64,000 nucleotides of DNA, taken from positions 560,021,945 to 560,085,944 of the forward strand of contig NC_081413.1 in the NCBI RefSeq assembly GCF_030272615.1, read 5' to 3'. The notes beneath the pieces are model-generated. The model was given only the letters and a program-made list of their open reading frames with translations. It had not been told where the DNA came from and did not search any database. Shown here in pieces: positions 33,675 through 44,600 of this stretch. Both the position numbers and the translations under genes were made by a program. The first letter of the stretch is position 1. Each line of letters opens with the position of its first letter. The DNA comes from Cryptomeria japonica. Taxonomy: Eukaryota; Streptophyta; Pinopsida; Cupressales; Cupressaceae.

Positions 33675-34875
33675 TGATGCAGAGCATCATGAAAATCCAT
33701 AAAACCTTCATTCAAGGGTAAACTTTAAACTTGAATCAAGAGACATATAAAAAGATAAATCACTCTTCTCAACTTCAAAACAATTTCAAAGGTTATATTA
33801 CATCCTTAAAACCCTTCATTCAATATTTCAGATCACAACATTCACCATAACATGAGAGAACAAATTCTTTATTGCCATGGCATACCCTAGTTTAGGGTTT
33901 CATGCCTTAACAACTATTTTCACCAAAATAATCACAAAATATTCAATTCTTAAACAAATAAAGTAAGACCAAAAGCACTAGAAAGAAGATTCAGAGACCT
34001 TTCCAACACATATATCCTTTCTTCAATATTATCCCTCATGTGACCACACCAAATGCTACAACCGAGTTGTTGCTGCATTCACCAATCTGCTTTTCACCGT
34101 GAACTATAAAAAACAGTCATCCATAACATTTTACATATTTCTCATAAAGAAAATCACTTCAGTCATAATTTATAGTACTAAGTTACAGAAGTTATCTCAA
34201 AATTTCAGCTAGATCCAACGGTTTAATCAAAATTTATGATCATTTTTCCAAAATTGGGTAACCCTTGGCAGGGTCTTGACAATCATTGAAAAAACAAACA
34301 TATCTTGCCAAATACTCCACAAAAATGCACAAGAAAGGATTCATCTGAAAGATATTTCATCAATCTATCATTAAATAACATTTACATATAAAAATTACAT
34401 CAAATGTGATCGTCCATGGATCTTTGACAACCATAGATTCCTTAAAACCTGATGACAGTTTGAGGGTTTGATGGATAATCTTTGTCAAATCCCCTCCAAA
34501 TTGATCTCCCTTCTTGATTTCAACTGAACATGGTTTTATAAACCATTTCAAACTCCTTTCTAACTAATCCAACCACCTCATAACCAATGGATTTCATTTT
34601 TTACACTTTTGTTGCACTTTTTGGCAATATTGCAACTTTGCAATTTTTACAATTTCTGACATAAATGACTCAAACTCTTACACGGACACTTTTAAAACTT
34701 CAATATGGACCAAATATGATATCTCTGGACAAAATGGCTCATTTAGCCTTACATATTATGATTCAATTGACTCAAATAACCTTAATATATTATGAATGAC
34801 TCAAATGCAATAAATTGTTCATATTATGACTTTTGACCTCCTGTTATGCTTGTGTGCTTAGGTGCCTCTACACCA
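33675..34875 (-). repeat. Array LTR 2
   Basis: 1,201 bp. Its right end carries the variant CAATAAATTGTTCAT and GCCTCTACACCA, shared with LTR 4. Its middle carries TTTACATATTTCTCATAAAG, shared in type with LTRs 3 and 5. Confidence 0.93.
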
Positions 34876-35396
34876 TACTCCCAACCTTGAAAAGTTTCCA
34901 AGTCCATTGCAAACGTGGGTACAATGACCTGCAAGAAAAATTTTGAGTGAAAATTTTCACCTTTGTCTTCATCTTTATCTCTTTATGCCTCTTCATGCTG
35001 CTGCTTCCTTCTCAAACAATCTCTTTGTGACTCCTGGCAATATAGTTTGTAGTGGCTGCCATCCAAGTGCTTTTACCAGCCATAAGTCCACCTCTCCATG
35101 CTACATCACCTCACTAACAACCTCTATGCCTCACCTAGGAGTTCTCCTCTTTTCCTCTCTCCCTATTCTTTTGGCAACCAACTGAACCTCCTTCTCAGGA
35201 CCCTTGGACCATCTCCTATGGCCCCATGACAGACCTTCATGTCTGCCTTCTTGCAGCTAGATGGACGAGCACCTTGCAACCAAAAACTTATCAGCAAAAA
35301 CCAAATAACAAATCCTTCATGGCTAGGTCCTAGTGTGGATTTCCTCCTTTGGCGCTCTACCCACACACTCAGGCTCTTCTAGCTCCGATACCAATT
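34876..35396 (-). repeat. Array internal domain 2
   Basis: 521 bp, same organisation as domain 1. Private variants include TCCATTGCAAACG and CTCCTGGCAATATAG. Confidence 0.85.
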
Positions 35397-36597
35397 TGAT
35401 GCAGAGCATCATGAAAATCCATAAAACCTTCATTCAAGGGTAAACTTTAAACTTGAATCAAGAGACATATAAAAAGATAAATCACTCTTCTCAACTTCAA
35501 AATAATTTCAAAGGTTATATTACATCCTTAAAACCCTTCATTCAATATTTCAGATCATAACATTCACCATAACATGAGAGAACAAATTCTTTATTGCCAT
35601 GGCATACCCTCGTTTAGGGTTTCATCCCTTAACAACTGTTTTCACCAAAATAATCACAAAATATTCAATTCTTAACCAAATAAAGTAAGAAAAAAAGAAT
35701 TGGAAAGAAGATTCAGAGGCATTTCCAACACATATATCCTTTCTTCAATATTATCCCTCATGTTACCACACCAAATGCTACAACCGGGTTGTTGCTGCCT
35801 TCACCAATCTGCTTTTCACTATGAACTGTAACAAACAGTCATCCATAACATTTTACATATTTCTCATCAAGAAAATCGCTTCGGTCAAAATTTCTACTAC
35901 TGAGTTACACAAGTTATCTCAAAATTTCAGCCAGATCCAATGGTTTAATCAAAAGTTATGATCATTTTTCCAAAATTGGGTAACCCTTGGCAGGGTCTTG
36001 ACAATCATTGAAAAAACAAACATATCTTGCCAAATACTCCACAAAAATGCACAAGAAAGGATTCATCTGAAAGATATTTCATCAATCTATCATTAAATAA
36101 CATTTACATATAAAAATTACATCAAATGTGATCGTCCATGGATCTTTGACAACCATAGATTCCTTAAAACCTCATGACAGTTTGAGGGTTTGATGGATAA
36201 TCTTTGTCAAATCCCCTCCAAACTGATCTCCCTTCTTGATTTCAACCGAACATGGTTTTATAAACCATTTCAAACTCCTTTCTAACTAATCCAACCACCT
36301 CATAACCAATGGATTTCATTTTTTACACTTTTGTTGCACTTTTTGGCAATATTGCAACTTTGCAATTTTTACAATTTCTGACATAAATGACTCGAACTCT
36401 TACATGGACACTTTTAAAACTTCAATATGGACCAAATATGATATCTTTGGATAAAATGGCTCATTTAGCCTTACATATTATGATTCAATTGACTCAAATA
36501 ACCTTAATATATTATGAATGACTCAAATACAATACAGTGTTCATACTATGACTTTTGACCTCCTGCTATGCTTGTGTGCTTAGGTGCCTTTGCACCA
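35397..36597 (-). repeat. Array LTR 3
   Basis: 1,201 bp, with the middle segment of the LTR 2/5 type and the right end of the LTR 1 type (CAATACAGTGTTCAT, GCCTTTGCACCA). Confidence 0.93.
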
Positions 36598-37118
36598 TAC
36601 TCCCAACCTTGAAAAGTTTCCAAGTCCCTTGGAAACGTGGGTACAATGACCTGCAAGAAAAATTTTGAGTGAAAATTTTCACCTTTGTCTTCATCTTTAT
36701 CTCTTTGTGCCTCTTTATGCTAATGCTTCCTTCTCAAACAATCTCTTTGTGACTCCTACCAATATAGTTTGTAGTGGCTACCATCCAAGTGCTTTTACCA
36801 GCCATAAGTCCACCTCTCCATGCTGCATCAACTCACCAACAACCTCTATGCCTCACCTAGGAGTTCTCCTCTTTTCCTCTCTCCCTAGTCTTTTGGCAAC
36901 CAACTGGACCTCCTTCTCACGCCCCTTGGACCATCTCCTATGGCCCCATGACATACCTTCATGTCTGCCTTCTTGTAGCTAGATGGACGAGCACCTTGCA
37001 ACCAAAAACTCATCAGCAAAAACCAAATAACAAATCCTTCATGGTTAGGTCCTGGTGTGGATTGCCTCCTTTGGCGCTCTACCCACACACTCAGGCTCTT
37101 CTAGCTCTGATACCAATT
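36598..37118 (-). repeat. Array internal domain 3
   Basis: 521 bp. It shares CAACTGGACC with domain 4 where domains 1 and 2 read AACTGAACC. Confidence 0.85.
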
Positions 37119-38318
37119 TGATGTAGAGCATCATGAAAATCCATAAAACCTTCATTCAAGGGTAAACTTTAAACTTGAATCAAGAGACATATAAAAAGAT
37201 AAATCACTCTTCTCAACTTCAAAACAATTTCAAAGGTTATATTACATCCTTAAAACCCTTCATTCAATATTTCAGGTCATAACATTCACCATAACATGAG
37301 AGAACAAATTCTTTATTGCCATGGAATACCCTAGTTTAGGGTTTCATCCCTTAACATCTATTTTCACCAAAATAATCACAAAATATTCAATTCTTAACCA
37401 AATAAAGTAAGACCAAAAGCACTGGAAAGAAGATTCAGAGTCCTTTCCAACACATATGTCCTTTCTTCAATATTATCCCTCATGCGACCACACCAAATGC
37501 TACAACTGGGTTGTTGCTGCCTTCACCAATCTGTCTTTCACGGTGAACTGTAACAAATAGTCATCCATAACTTTTATATATCTCTAATAAAGAAAATCTC
37601 TTCAGTCATAATTTATATTACTGAGTTACACAAGTTATCTTAAAATTTTAGCCAGATCCAGTAGTTTAATCAAAAGTTATGATCATTTTTCCAAAATTGG
37701 GTAACCCTTGGCAGTGTCTTGACAATCATTGAAAAAACAAACATATCTTGCCAAATACTCCACAAAAATGCACAAGAAAGGATTCATCTGAATGATATTT
37801 CATCAATATATCATTAAATAACATCTACATATAAAAATTACATCAAATGTGATCCTCCATGGATCTATGACAGTCATAGATTCCTTAAAACCTCATGACA
37901 GTTTGAAAGTTTGATGGATAATCTTTGTCAAATCCCCTCCAAACTGATCTCCCTTCTTGATTTCGACCAAACATGGTTTTATAAACCATTTCAAACTCCT
38001 TTCTAACTAATCCAACCACCTCATAACCAATGGATTTCATTTTTTACACTTTTGTTGCACTTTTTGGCAATATTGCAACTTTGCAATTTTTACAATTTTT
38101 GACATAAATGACTCGAACTCTTACATGGACACTTTTAAAACTTCAATATGGACCAAATATGATATATTTGGACAAAATGTCTCATTTAGCCTTACATATT
38201 ATGATTCAATTGACTCAAATAACCTTAATATATTATGAATGACTCAAATGCAATAAATTGTTCATATTATGACTTTTGACCTCCTGCTATGCTTGTGTGC
38301 TTAGGTGCCTCTACACCA
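37119..38318 (-). repeat. Array LTR 4
   Basis: 1,200 bp. The first palindrome carries one change (TGATGTAGAGCATCA). The middle is of the LTR 1 type and the right end of the LTR 2 type, so this copy is mosaic. Confidence 0.93.
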
Positions 38319-38839
38319 TACTCCCAACCTTGAAAAGTTTCCAAGTCCCTTGGAAACGTGGGTACAATGACTTGCAAGAAAAATTTTGAGTGAAAATTTT
38401 CACCTTTGTCTTCATCTTTATCTCTTTATGCCTCTTTATGCTGCTGCTTCCTTCTCAAACAATCTCTTTGTGACTCCTACCAATATAGTTTGTAGTGGCT
38501 GCCATCCAAGTGCTTTTACCAGCCATAAGTCTACCTCTCCATGCTGCATCACGTCACCAACAACCTCTATGCCTCACCTAGGAGTTCTCCTCTTTTCCTC
38601 TCTCCCTAGTCTTTTGGCAACCAACTGGACCTCCTTCTCAGGCCCCTTGGACCATCTCCTATGGCCCCATGACAAGCCTTCGTGTCTACCTTCTTGCAGC
38701 TAGATGGACGAGCACCTTGCAACCAAAAACTCATCAGCAAAAACCAAATAAAAAATCCTTCATGGCTAGGTCCTGGTGTGGATTTCCTCCTTCGACACTC
38801 TACCCACACACTCAGGATCTTCTAGCTCTGATACCAATT
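38319..38839 (-). repeat. Array internal domain 4
   Basis: 521 bp, with PBS GGTATCAGAGC against LTR 5. Small private variants include CATCACGTCACC. Confidence 0.85.
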
Positions 38840-39614
38840 TGATGCAGAGCATCATGAAAATCCATAAAACCTTCATTCAGGGGTAAATTTTAAACTTGAA
38901 TCAAGAGACATATAAAAAGATAAATCACTGTTCTCAACTTCAAGACAATTTCAAAGGTTATATTACATCCTTAAAACCCTTCATTCAATATTTCATATCA
39001 TAACATTCACCATAACATGAGAGAACAAATTCTTTATTGCCATGGAATACCCTAGTTTAGGGTTTCATCCCTTAACAACTGTTTTCACCAAAATAATCAT
39101 AAAATATTCAATTCGTAACCAAATAAAGTAAGACCAAAAGCAGTGGAAAGAAGATTCAGAGACCTTTCCAACACATATATCCTTTCTTTAATATTATCTC
39201 TCATGTGACCACACCAAATGCTACAACTGGGTTGTTGCTGCCTTCACCAATCTGCTTTTCACCGTGAACTGTAACAAACAGTCATCCATAACATTTTACA
39301 TATTTCTCATAGAGAAAATCGCTTTAGTCAAAATTTATATTACTGAGTTATACAAGCTATCTCAAAATGTCAGCTAGATCCAACAATTTAATCAAAAGTT
39401 ATGATCATTTTTCCAAAATTGGGTAACCCTTGGCAGGGTTTTGACAATCATTGAAAAAACAAACATATCTTGCCAAATACTCCACAAAAATGCACAAGAA
39501 AGGATTCATCTGAAAGATATTTCATCAATCTATAATTAAATAACATCTACATATAAAAAATTACATCAAATGTGATCCTCCATGGATCTATGACAGCCAT
39601 AGATTCCTTAAAAC

Positions 39615-39935
39615 TGTGGAAGTTGAGAAAGCCAACTTCACAGACCCCGAAGATCACCTGCATGCAAATAACCTGTCACAGAAAGAAGAGATGGAGACAA
39701 ACAAGCAAGGGTGCTCTGAAAGCTGAAAAAATGTATTCATCCAAGAGAGAGATAAATTACAATGATGAATCCTTATAAAAGGATATTGTGCAACCCTAAA
39801 AGAAACCCTAATAGGTAGACATTTAATAATTAATATAATTATTTAAATGTCACAAATGCAAACTAAAGTGAAATCTTAAGAGAGGAATAAAGGTAATTTA
39901 ATCAACATGATTAAATTAAAACCTTTACTCTAACA
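39615..39935 (-). repeat. LTR (3' in element orientation) of the 3.0 kb element
   Basis: About 321 bp. Compared with the other copy it differs by ATTATTTAAATGTCAC versus ATTATTAAATGTCGC and CTTAAGAG versus CTCCAGAG. Confidence 0.92.
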
Positions 39936-40139
39936 CCCCCCCCTTAAGATGAGCAAAAGTGTAGTTACAAACATGTGCAAGAAAGCAAAGGTAACTACAA
40001 TGCAAGAAAGTAAACTTGGGTCCTGGCAACAAGGCCTGATCAGATACCCAATTACAACCAAATCTCTGTAAAGTGGAGAAATAGAGAAAACCTCATGGGA
40101 AAAACTCTACTCCAAAAAGAGATGAAAGAAATAAATGCA

Positions 40140-41231
40140 CTAATAACAGAAGGATAGGAGGTGGATAACATGATACCCCCCATAGACAACTTCTATCATA
40201 TAAGTACATATACAATGGTCTCCATAGGAGAAAAACAAAGAGACTAGAAGCCCCCCCCACAATGAAGAAACTCCTGTCGCACATATGGATGCCTGAGGTA
40301 GAATCCAGAAAGAGATCCTGAAGTGGCATATAATATTCCTCCCCTTGGGAAGAAATGGATCCAAAGGACGAAGATGAAGAAACCCTGTGAAGAGAGAAGA
40401 ATCAATCTGTCTCAAGATGTGTGCCATAATAGGATGCTGAAGAATCCCTCTGTCTGAACTGAAACAAAAGATGTCAAATCCAAACTGAACTAAAGACTCA
40501 AAAACTGCAACCTCGGAATGCACAGATGATGGTGGGCTAACAACTGGAATATGGCTGTCAACAAAGAGGAGCTGAAAATCCTCAAAGTAATCCTCCAAGT
40601 CTGCAATATAGGACTCTACAAACAAAGATGAAATGCCTACAAGATAAGAATCCCAAGTAGCCATGTCTGAAAGATGTATGATGTCCTGCTTAGCTGAATC
40701 AATAGGAGCCAAAGAAGAGGCAATGTCAAACTGATTAGGAACAAAAGGAGATGATGTTGATACATGTAGATTCTCAGTCTGAAGAGTAGGAACTGTGAAA
40801 CAATCCTCTAATTCATCGGAATATGTAAGGGTGTCTAAATATTGAAGTTCCTTTAAAGTATCATGATCAAAAGGTGTGTTATCTCTCCAACCAATGGGTA
40901 CAAGACAATCTGAAGCAGGATCCTTTGGGAATGGAGAAAGACTGGGGTCTCCATAGATCTCCCAAAGACGTGTCCAAAGTGAGTGAGGACAATCAATGCC
41001 CGATATAGCCCACACAGTGTCAGAATCAACACTAGACAAAATAACTCCTACTATGTGATTTCTAATGATATCCCAAGCTAGTTTTCCCTCTAAAGCTGTT
41101 GGTTTAGGTATGAGATCATACAAATAAGGCAAAATATTAAGCCACCTACAGTGTGTAAGTATGCCCTTTGCCCATGACTCGTAATTACCCCGTTCTAGAA
41201 ATACAACTGAAGGGTGAGTAGAAAAACCCAT
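40140..41231 (-). CDS. Copia-type Gag-like protein, 363 codons
   Basis: An intact frame from ATG at 41229-41231 to 40140. Residues about 1-95 resemble a UBN2/DUF4219-type copia Gag N-terminus (VVFLERGNYESWAKGILTH, later WTRLWEIYGD). The following acidic region (residues ~100-290) contains no zinc knuckle and is not recognised. The C-terminus is hydrophobic and Cys-rich and may be non-functional read-through sequence. It is the only substantial ORF of the element and would act in packaging its RNA if translated. The frame is uninterrupted, in keeping with the young LTRs. Confidence 0.6.
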   Translation of the reverse strand: MGFSTHPSVVFLERGNYESWAKGILTHCRWLNILPYLYDLIPKPTALEGKLAWDIIRNHIVGVILSSVDSDTVWAISGIDCPHSLWTRLWEIYGDPSLSPFPKDPASDCLVPIGWRDNTPFDHDTLKELQYLDTLTYSDELEDCFTVPTLQTENLHVSTSSPFVPNQFDIASSLAPIDSAKQDIIHLSDMATWDSYLVGISSLFVESYIADLEDYFEDFQLLFVDSHIPVVSPPSSVHSEVAVFESLVQFGFDIFCFSSDRGILQHPIMAHILRQIDSSLFTGFLHLRPLDPFLPKGRNIICHFRISFWILPQASICATGVSSLWGGLLVSLFFSYGDHCICTYMIEVVYGGYHVIHLLSFCY

Positions 41232-41734
41232 GATAACTCTTCAAATTAACAAATCTGAGACTAAATGGCTTTAATATTGATAAAGTAGATCAAATAAAGC
41301 CATCCCACACAAACAAATCATTTCCAAGTCTGAAACGTCCAAGTAATTGACAGATGTGTGAAAACACAAAGTACTGAATAAAATGTACCTAGTGTAGATT
41401 CTGGAAAAATAAATGATAGATCTGGAAAGATCACAGAAACCCCTTTCCAATGCCTATTCGTTTGCGAAAAATGGAGTCCGTATGCAAAAGATATGGCTCT
41501 TGGAGTGCAAAAAACTTGTGCTGACTTTGACTAGCAAAAAACACTTTAAAATGGAAAAATCAAAGAAAAAGACTCCATCAATTAGATCGGGCTCAGAACC
41601 ATCTTTCCAACGCCTATTTCCATTCGAAAATCCGAGCTGGAATGCCCGAGTTATGCCCGATTTCGTGAAGGTAGGTTGAAAGGTAAAAAAAAATTCACAG
41701 CCCTCAGGGGCTAAGACCTTCGGCCCCTGGTCAC

Positions 41735-41945
41735 ATGACTGACCAGGGGGCTGGCACGCTGGCGGCTGTGGCGGAGCAGGGGTGGCAGCGACGGAATGGC
41801 GGTGTGCGGGTGGCGCGCGGGCGGCGGTCGTCGCTGGGCGGCGCTGGGGCGGTTACCACCGACGGCGGTGGCCGGCCGGTGGCCGCCGGGCTGCACACCG
41901 GTGGCGCTGGCCTTAACACTGGCTGCGCCCGCCGTTTAACAAAAA
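41735..41945. other. GC-rich, CpG-dense leader of the 3.0 kb element
   Basis: About 200 bp rich in GGCGG, GCGC and CCGG, in strong contrast to the AT-rich surroundings. In element orientation it lies between PBS and gag, in the leader. Open frames on both strands follow from the low stop-codon density and are not convincing genes. It could be a structured leader, an internal ribosome entry-like region or captured DNA. Confidence 0.7.
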
Positions 41946-42296
41946 TGGCATTTTTAAAATTTTTTTTTGATTTTTTTTTTGAAAATCTGCCTCGTGCTAC
42001 GTGCCCTAGGGCCGTACGGCCTTGGGGCATAAAAAAATTTGCCTTCTGGAGCAACTGTGTCCAAATCGGACGAATTTTATATGGAAATAGGGGTTTTTGG
42101 GCACTACGAGCTCAACGGAGAGGTCCGTTTGGGCTCAAAGTGCACCGAAAAAAAAATACCCCCCTATTCCAAAATAAAAAACAGAAGACAAACACAGATC
42201 TGATGCAACCAAAACCTGAAAGTCAGATCTAACCCTCGTAGCTCCAAATTCTTCAGAAGATGAACAGGAAGCAGCAGGTCTGGGGCTCTGATACCA

Positions 42297-42616
42297 TGTG
42301 GAAGTTGAGAAAGCCAACTTCACAGACCCCGAAGATCACCTGCATGCAAATAACCTGTCACAGAAAGAAGAGATGGAGACAAACAAGCAAGGGTGCTCTG
42401 AAAGCTGAAAAAATGTATTCATCCAAGAGAGAGATAAATTACAATGATGAATCCTTATAAAAGGATATTGTGCAACCCTAAAAGAAACCCTAATAGGTAG
42501 ACATTTAATAATTAATATAATTATTAAATGTCGCAAATGCAAACTAAAGTGAAATCTCCAGAGAGGAATAAAGGTAATTTAATCAACATGATTAAATTAA
42601 AACCTTTACTCTAACA
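42297..42616 (-). repeat. LTR (5' in element orientation) of the 3.0 kb element
   Basis: 320 bp. The PBS TGGTATCAGAGC (rc of 42285-42296) is directly adjacent on the internal side. It ends at the AAAAC target duplication. Confidence 0.92.
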
Positions 42617-43866
42617 AAAACCTCATGACAGTTTGAGGGTTTGATGGATAATCTTTGTCAAATCCCCTCCAAACTGATCTCCCTTCTTGATTTCAACCAA
42701 ACATGGTTTTATAAACCATTTCAAACTCCTTTCTAACTAATCCAACCACCTCATAACCAATGGATTTCATTTTTTACACTTTTGTTGCACTTTTTGGAAA
42801 TATTGCAACTTTGCAATTTTTACAATTTTTGACATAAATGACTCGAACTCTTACATGGACACTTTTAAAACTTCAATATGGACCAAATATGATATCTTTG
42901 GACAAAATAACTCATTTAGCCTTACATATTATGATTCAATTGACTCAAATAACCTTAATATATTATGAATGACTCAAATACAATAAATTGTTCATATTAT
43001 GACTTTTGACCTCCTGCTATGCTTGTGTGCTTAGGTGCCTCTGCACCATATCCATGAACTACCTAAAGTATTCATGCATCTATGAAGAATTCATCATCAA
43101 ACACTTTTCAAGATTCGAGGTTCTATATTCACCCTTCAAGCATTATAGAGTAGAGTTACATCAATCTTCATGCAAGCATGTGTGTGTGATTAGGGTTTTT
43201 CATGTTCAAGTGTTTTTAATGCCATTACATTTAACATTTGTGATTACGTTCAAAGAACATTGCATCATAATCAACAATTATAGATCTAAGGTATATCTCC
43301 TTAATAGTTATTTTAGTATTTGCATTATTTCATTCATGGCTAATTCCAAAACCGAGGTTTTCCCTAAGGAAAACCCCTATCCCCAACATCTTACCCTTTC
43401 TTTCTATGTGCAAGAAATAGGTGCATAGTTGTACTCTGGAAATCTGACAGAGTCAACAGTGACAAACAAGTCATCTTTCGATGGTGAAAAATTCGGAGGA
43501 CCAAGGCAGATTTGTGCTACCTGATCCTGAAAAATTAGGTTGAACTTCTGAGGATAGGTTCTAAACATCTTATTTTTCCCAAATATTAGTTGGTGGTTTT
43601 GTGGGACATTTGTATCTTATTGTTCCTATCAGATTACTTCAATAATCTCTCATTTTACCTTAATTTTACAATTACATTACAATTCAATCAAGAAAGAAAT
43701 AATCAATCTCCAACCAGTTGAATCCAATCTGAATTTCAGTCTCTTTCCCATCAGGATTGGTCCTAGATCTATTGGGTTCAACCCTCTTTCAATGTAATTT
43801 GGTTAATTGGGATATTTAGTGGATGTACTTAGTGAAACCCTAATTCCTATTTTTCCATGAATTACA

Positions 43867-44600
43867 ACTATTTCACATTTGCTTCACATAACCCACACAG
43901 CTAGTATATCTATTCCCATAATTATTCCATCCTTTATATACCATTTGCAACCTCAACATCATCAATTAGGTCAGCCTAATTAGATGTAATGTGCAAATAC
44001 AAAATAGCTAGCCCAAAAATAATCTACATTGTATTCTGGAAGGAAAAATGAGATCTGTGAGGCATCACACATGTCAGTGCACATTCCTATCCATCCTAAA
44101 ATATCACCCATAAATTTGCACGTGACTGCATGGACCAAAACATTATAGGTCAAGTGAAAAAGATAAAGCGGTTAAGGTACACTAGTATAACTGACACCAA
44201 TTATGATGTGAACCACCAAAGACACAAGCAAATACCCAAGATAACATCCCCAAATATCCATAACATTGAGTAATTGAGCTACATCACCAAAATACTAGTA
44301 GACATAGGAATGTAACACAATCTTATATACTGACACCAGAATAGTCACACATGATTGAACATCAATTGTGGATCCCATAAATCAACATCAAAGCTCTGAA
44401 AAACTTCATGATACATCTTTATAAGCCTTCTTAACTGTCCACAAATAGATTCCACATATCTACATGATCATAGAGCTAACCCATTATTAATGCATTATAT
44501 TAGATCGCATTTAGACCAAAAAATGCTATGAAGTTACACATTTAGATCAACAAGTTTGACATCAATGACAATGCAAAAACTCATATTTGCAACAATCTCC
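43867..44600 (-). mobile_element. Remnant 3' end of an old minus-strand LTR retroelement
   Basis: On the minus strand, GACAAAGGGGGAGAT near 44595-44610 is a typical copia-family purine tract, and the following TGTTGCAAATATG would be an LTR start. The LTR body would run leftward to 43872 and continue beyond the inserted gag-only element into 26960-27547. The matching 5' half was not identified. Confidence 0.4.

Larger units (their letters stand above)
39615..42616 (-). mobile_element. Young non-autonomous copia-like LTR element, gag only
   Basis: 3,002 bp with 320-bp LTRs (39615-39935 and 42297-42616) differing at only a handful of positions, TGTGGAAG...CTAACA ends, and perfect AAAAC duplications (39610-39614 and 42617-42621). 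On the minus strand a perfect TGGTATCAGAGCCCC PBS follows the LTR, and a purine tract AAGGGGGGGG precedes the other LTR. The internal region has one Gag-like ORF and a GC-rich leader, with no protease, integrase or RT. As the innermost insertion with near-identical LTRs it is the youngest element of this stack. Confidence 0.93.
31955..43048 (-). mobile_element. Tandem LTR array: five LTRs, four internal domains
   Basis: The interval is flanked by perfect TATCC duplications (31950-31954 and 43049-43053) and starts TGATGCAG and ends GCACCA. Inside, a ~1,721-bp unit repeats: LTR of 1,199-1,202 bp then a 521-bp internal domain, in the order LTR-int-LTR-int-LTR-int-LTR-int-LTR. On the minus strand each LTR is followed by AATTGGTATCAGAGC, an initiator tRNA-Met PBS. 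The sequence before each LTR start is AAGGTTGGGAGTA, a purine-rich tract. The element is therefore in minus orientation, non-autonomous and TRIM-like in having almost no internal coding. A single target duplication around the whole array means one integration event, either of a multimer or followed by expansion in place. LTR 5 contains the 3.0 kb element at 39615-42616. Confidence 0.93.
38840..43048 (-). repeat. Array LTR 5, interrupted
   Basis: Two pieces, 38840-39614 and 42622-43048, together 1,202 bp. They are separated by the 3.0 kb element and its duplicated AAAAC target. It ends GGTGCCTCTGCACCA, the most perfect form of the terminal palindrome. Confidence 0.92.
27548..43866 (+). mobile_element. 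Non-autonomous gag-only LTR retrotransposon (TR-GAG type), nested
   Basis: LTRs begin TGTAGTGTCGTAAA (27548) and TGTAGCATCGTAAA (31546) and end CATTACA (28731) and GAATTACA (43866). The internal region of 2.8 kb has a PBS, a decayed gag with G-patch and CCHC-like motifs, a long non-coding tail and a purine tract, but no protease, RT or integrase. The 3' LTR is split by the 11.1 kb tandem-LTR array. The outer 5-mers ATTGT (27543-27547) and ACTAT (43867-43871) differ only by two transitions. Confidence 0.85.
31546..43866 (+). repeat. 3' LTR of the gag-only element, split by the array
   Basis: Its first 409 bp (31546-31954) and last 813 bp (43054-43866) together match the 5' LTR. Everything between is the inserted array plus one extra copy of the TATCC target. 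LTR end GAATTACA. Confidence 0.87.

Noticed and set aside
33221-38809. Repeated 67-codon minus and 80-105-codon plus ORFs in the array internal domains
   Set aside because: The frames overlap on opposite strands, lack convincing starts and reflect repetition of the same non-coding DNA. A packaging or leader role is more likely.
41735-42232. 165-codon plus-strand ORF and two minus ORFs in the GC-rich block
   Set aside because: Open frames are expected in GC-rich DNA; the plus ORF is antisense to the element leader and runs into T- and A-rich tracts.
31955-43048. CRISPR-like or satellite interpretation of the 1.72 kb repeats
   Set aside because: Each unit has LTR termini, a PBS and a purine tract, and the whole array has one 5-bp target duplication, so it is retrotransposon-derived.
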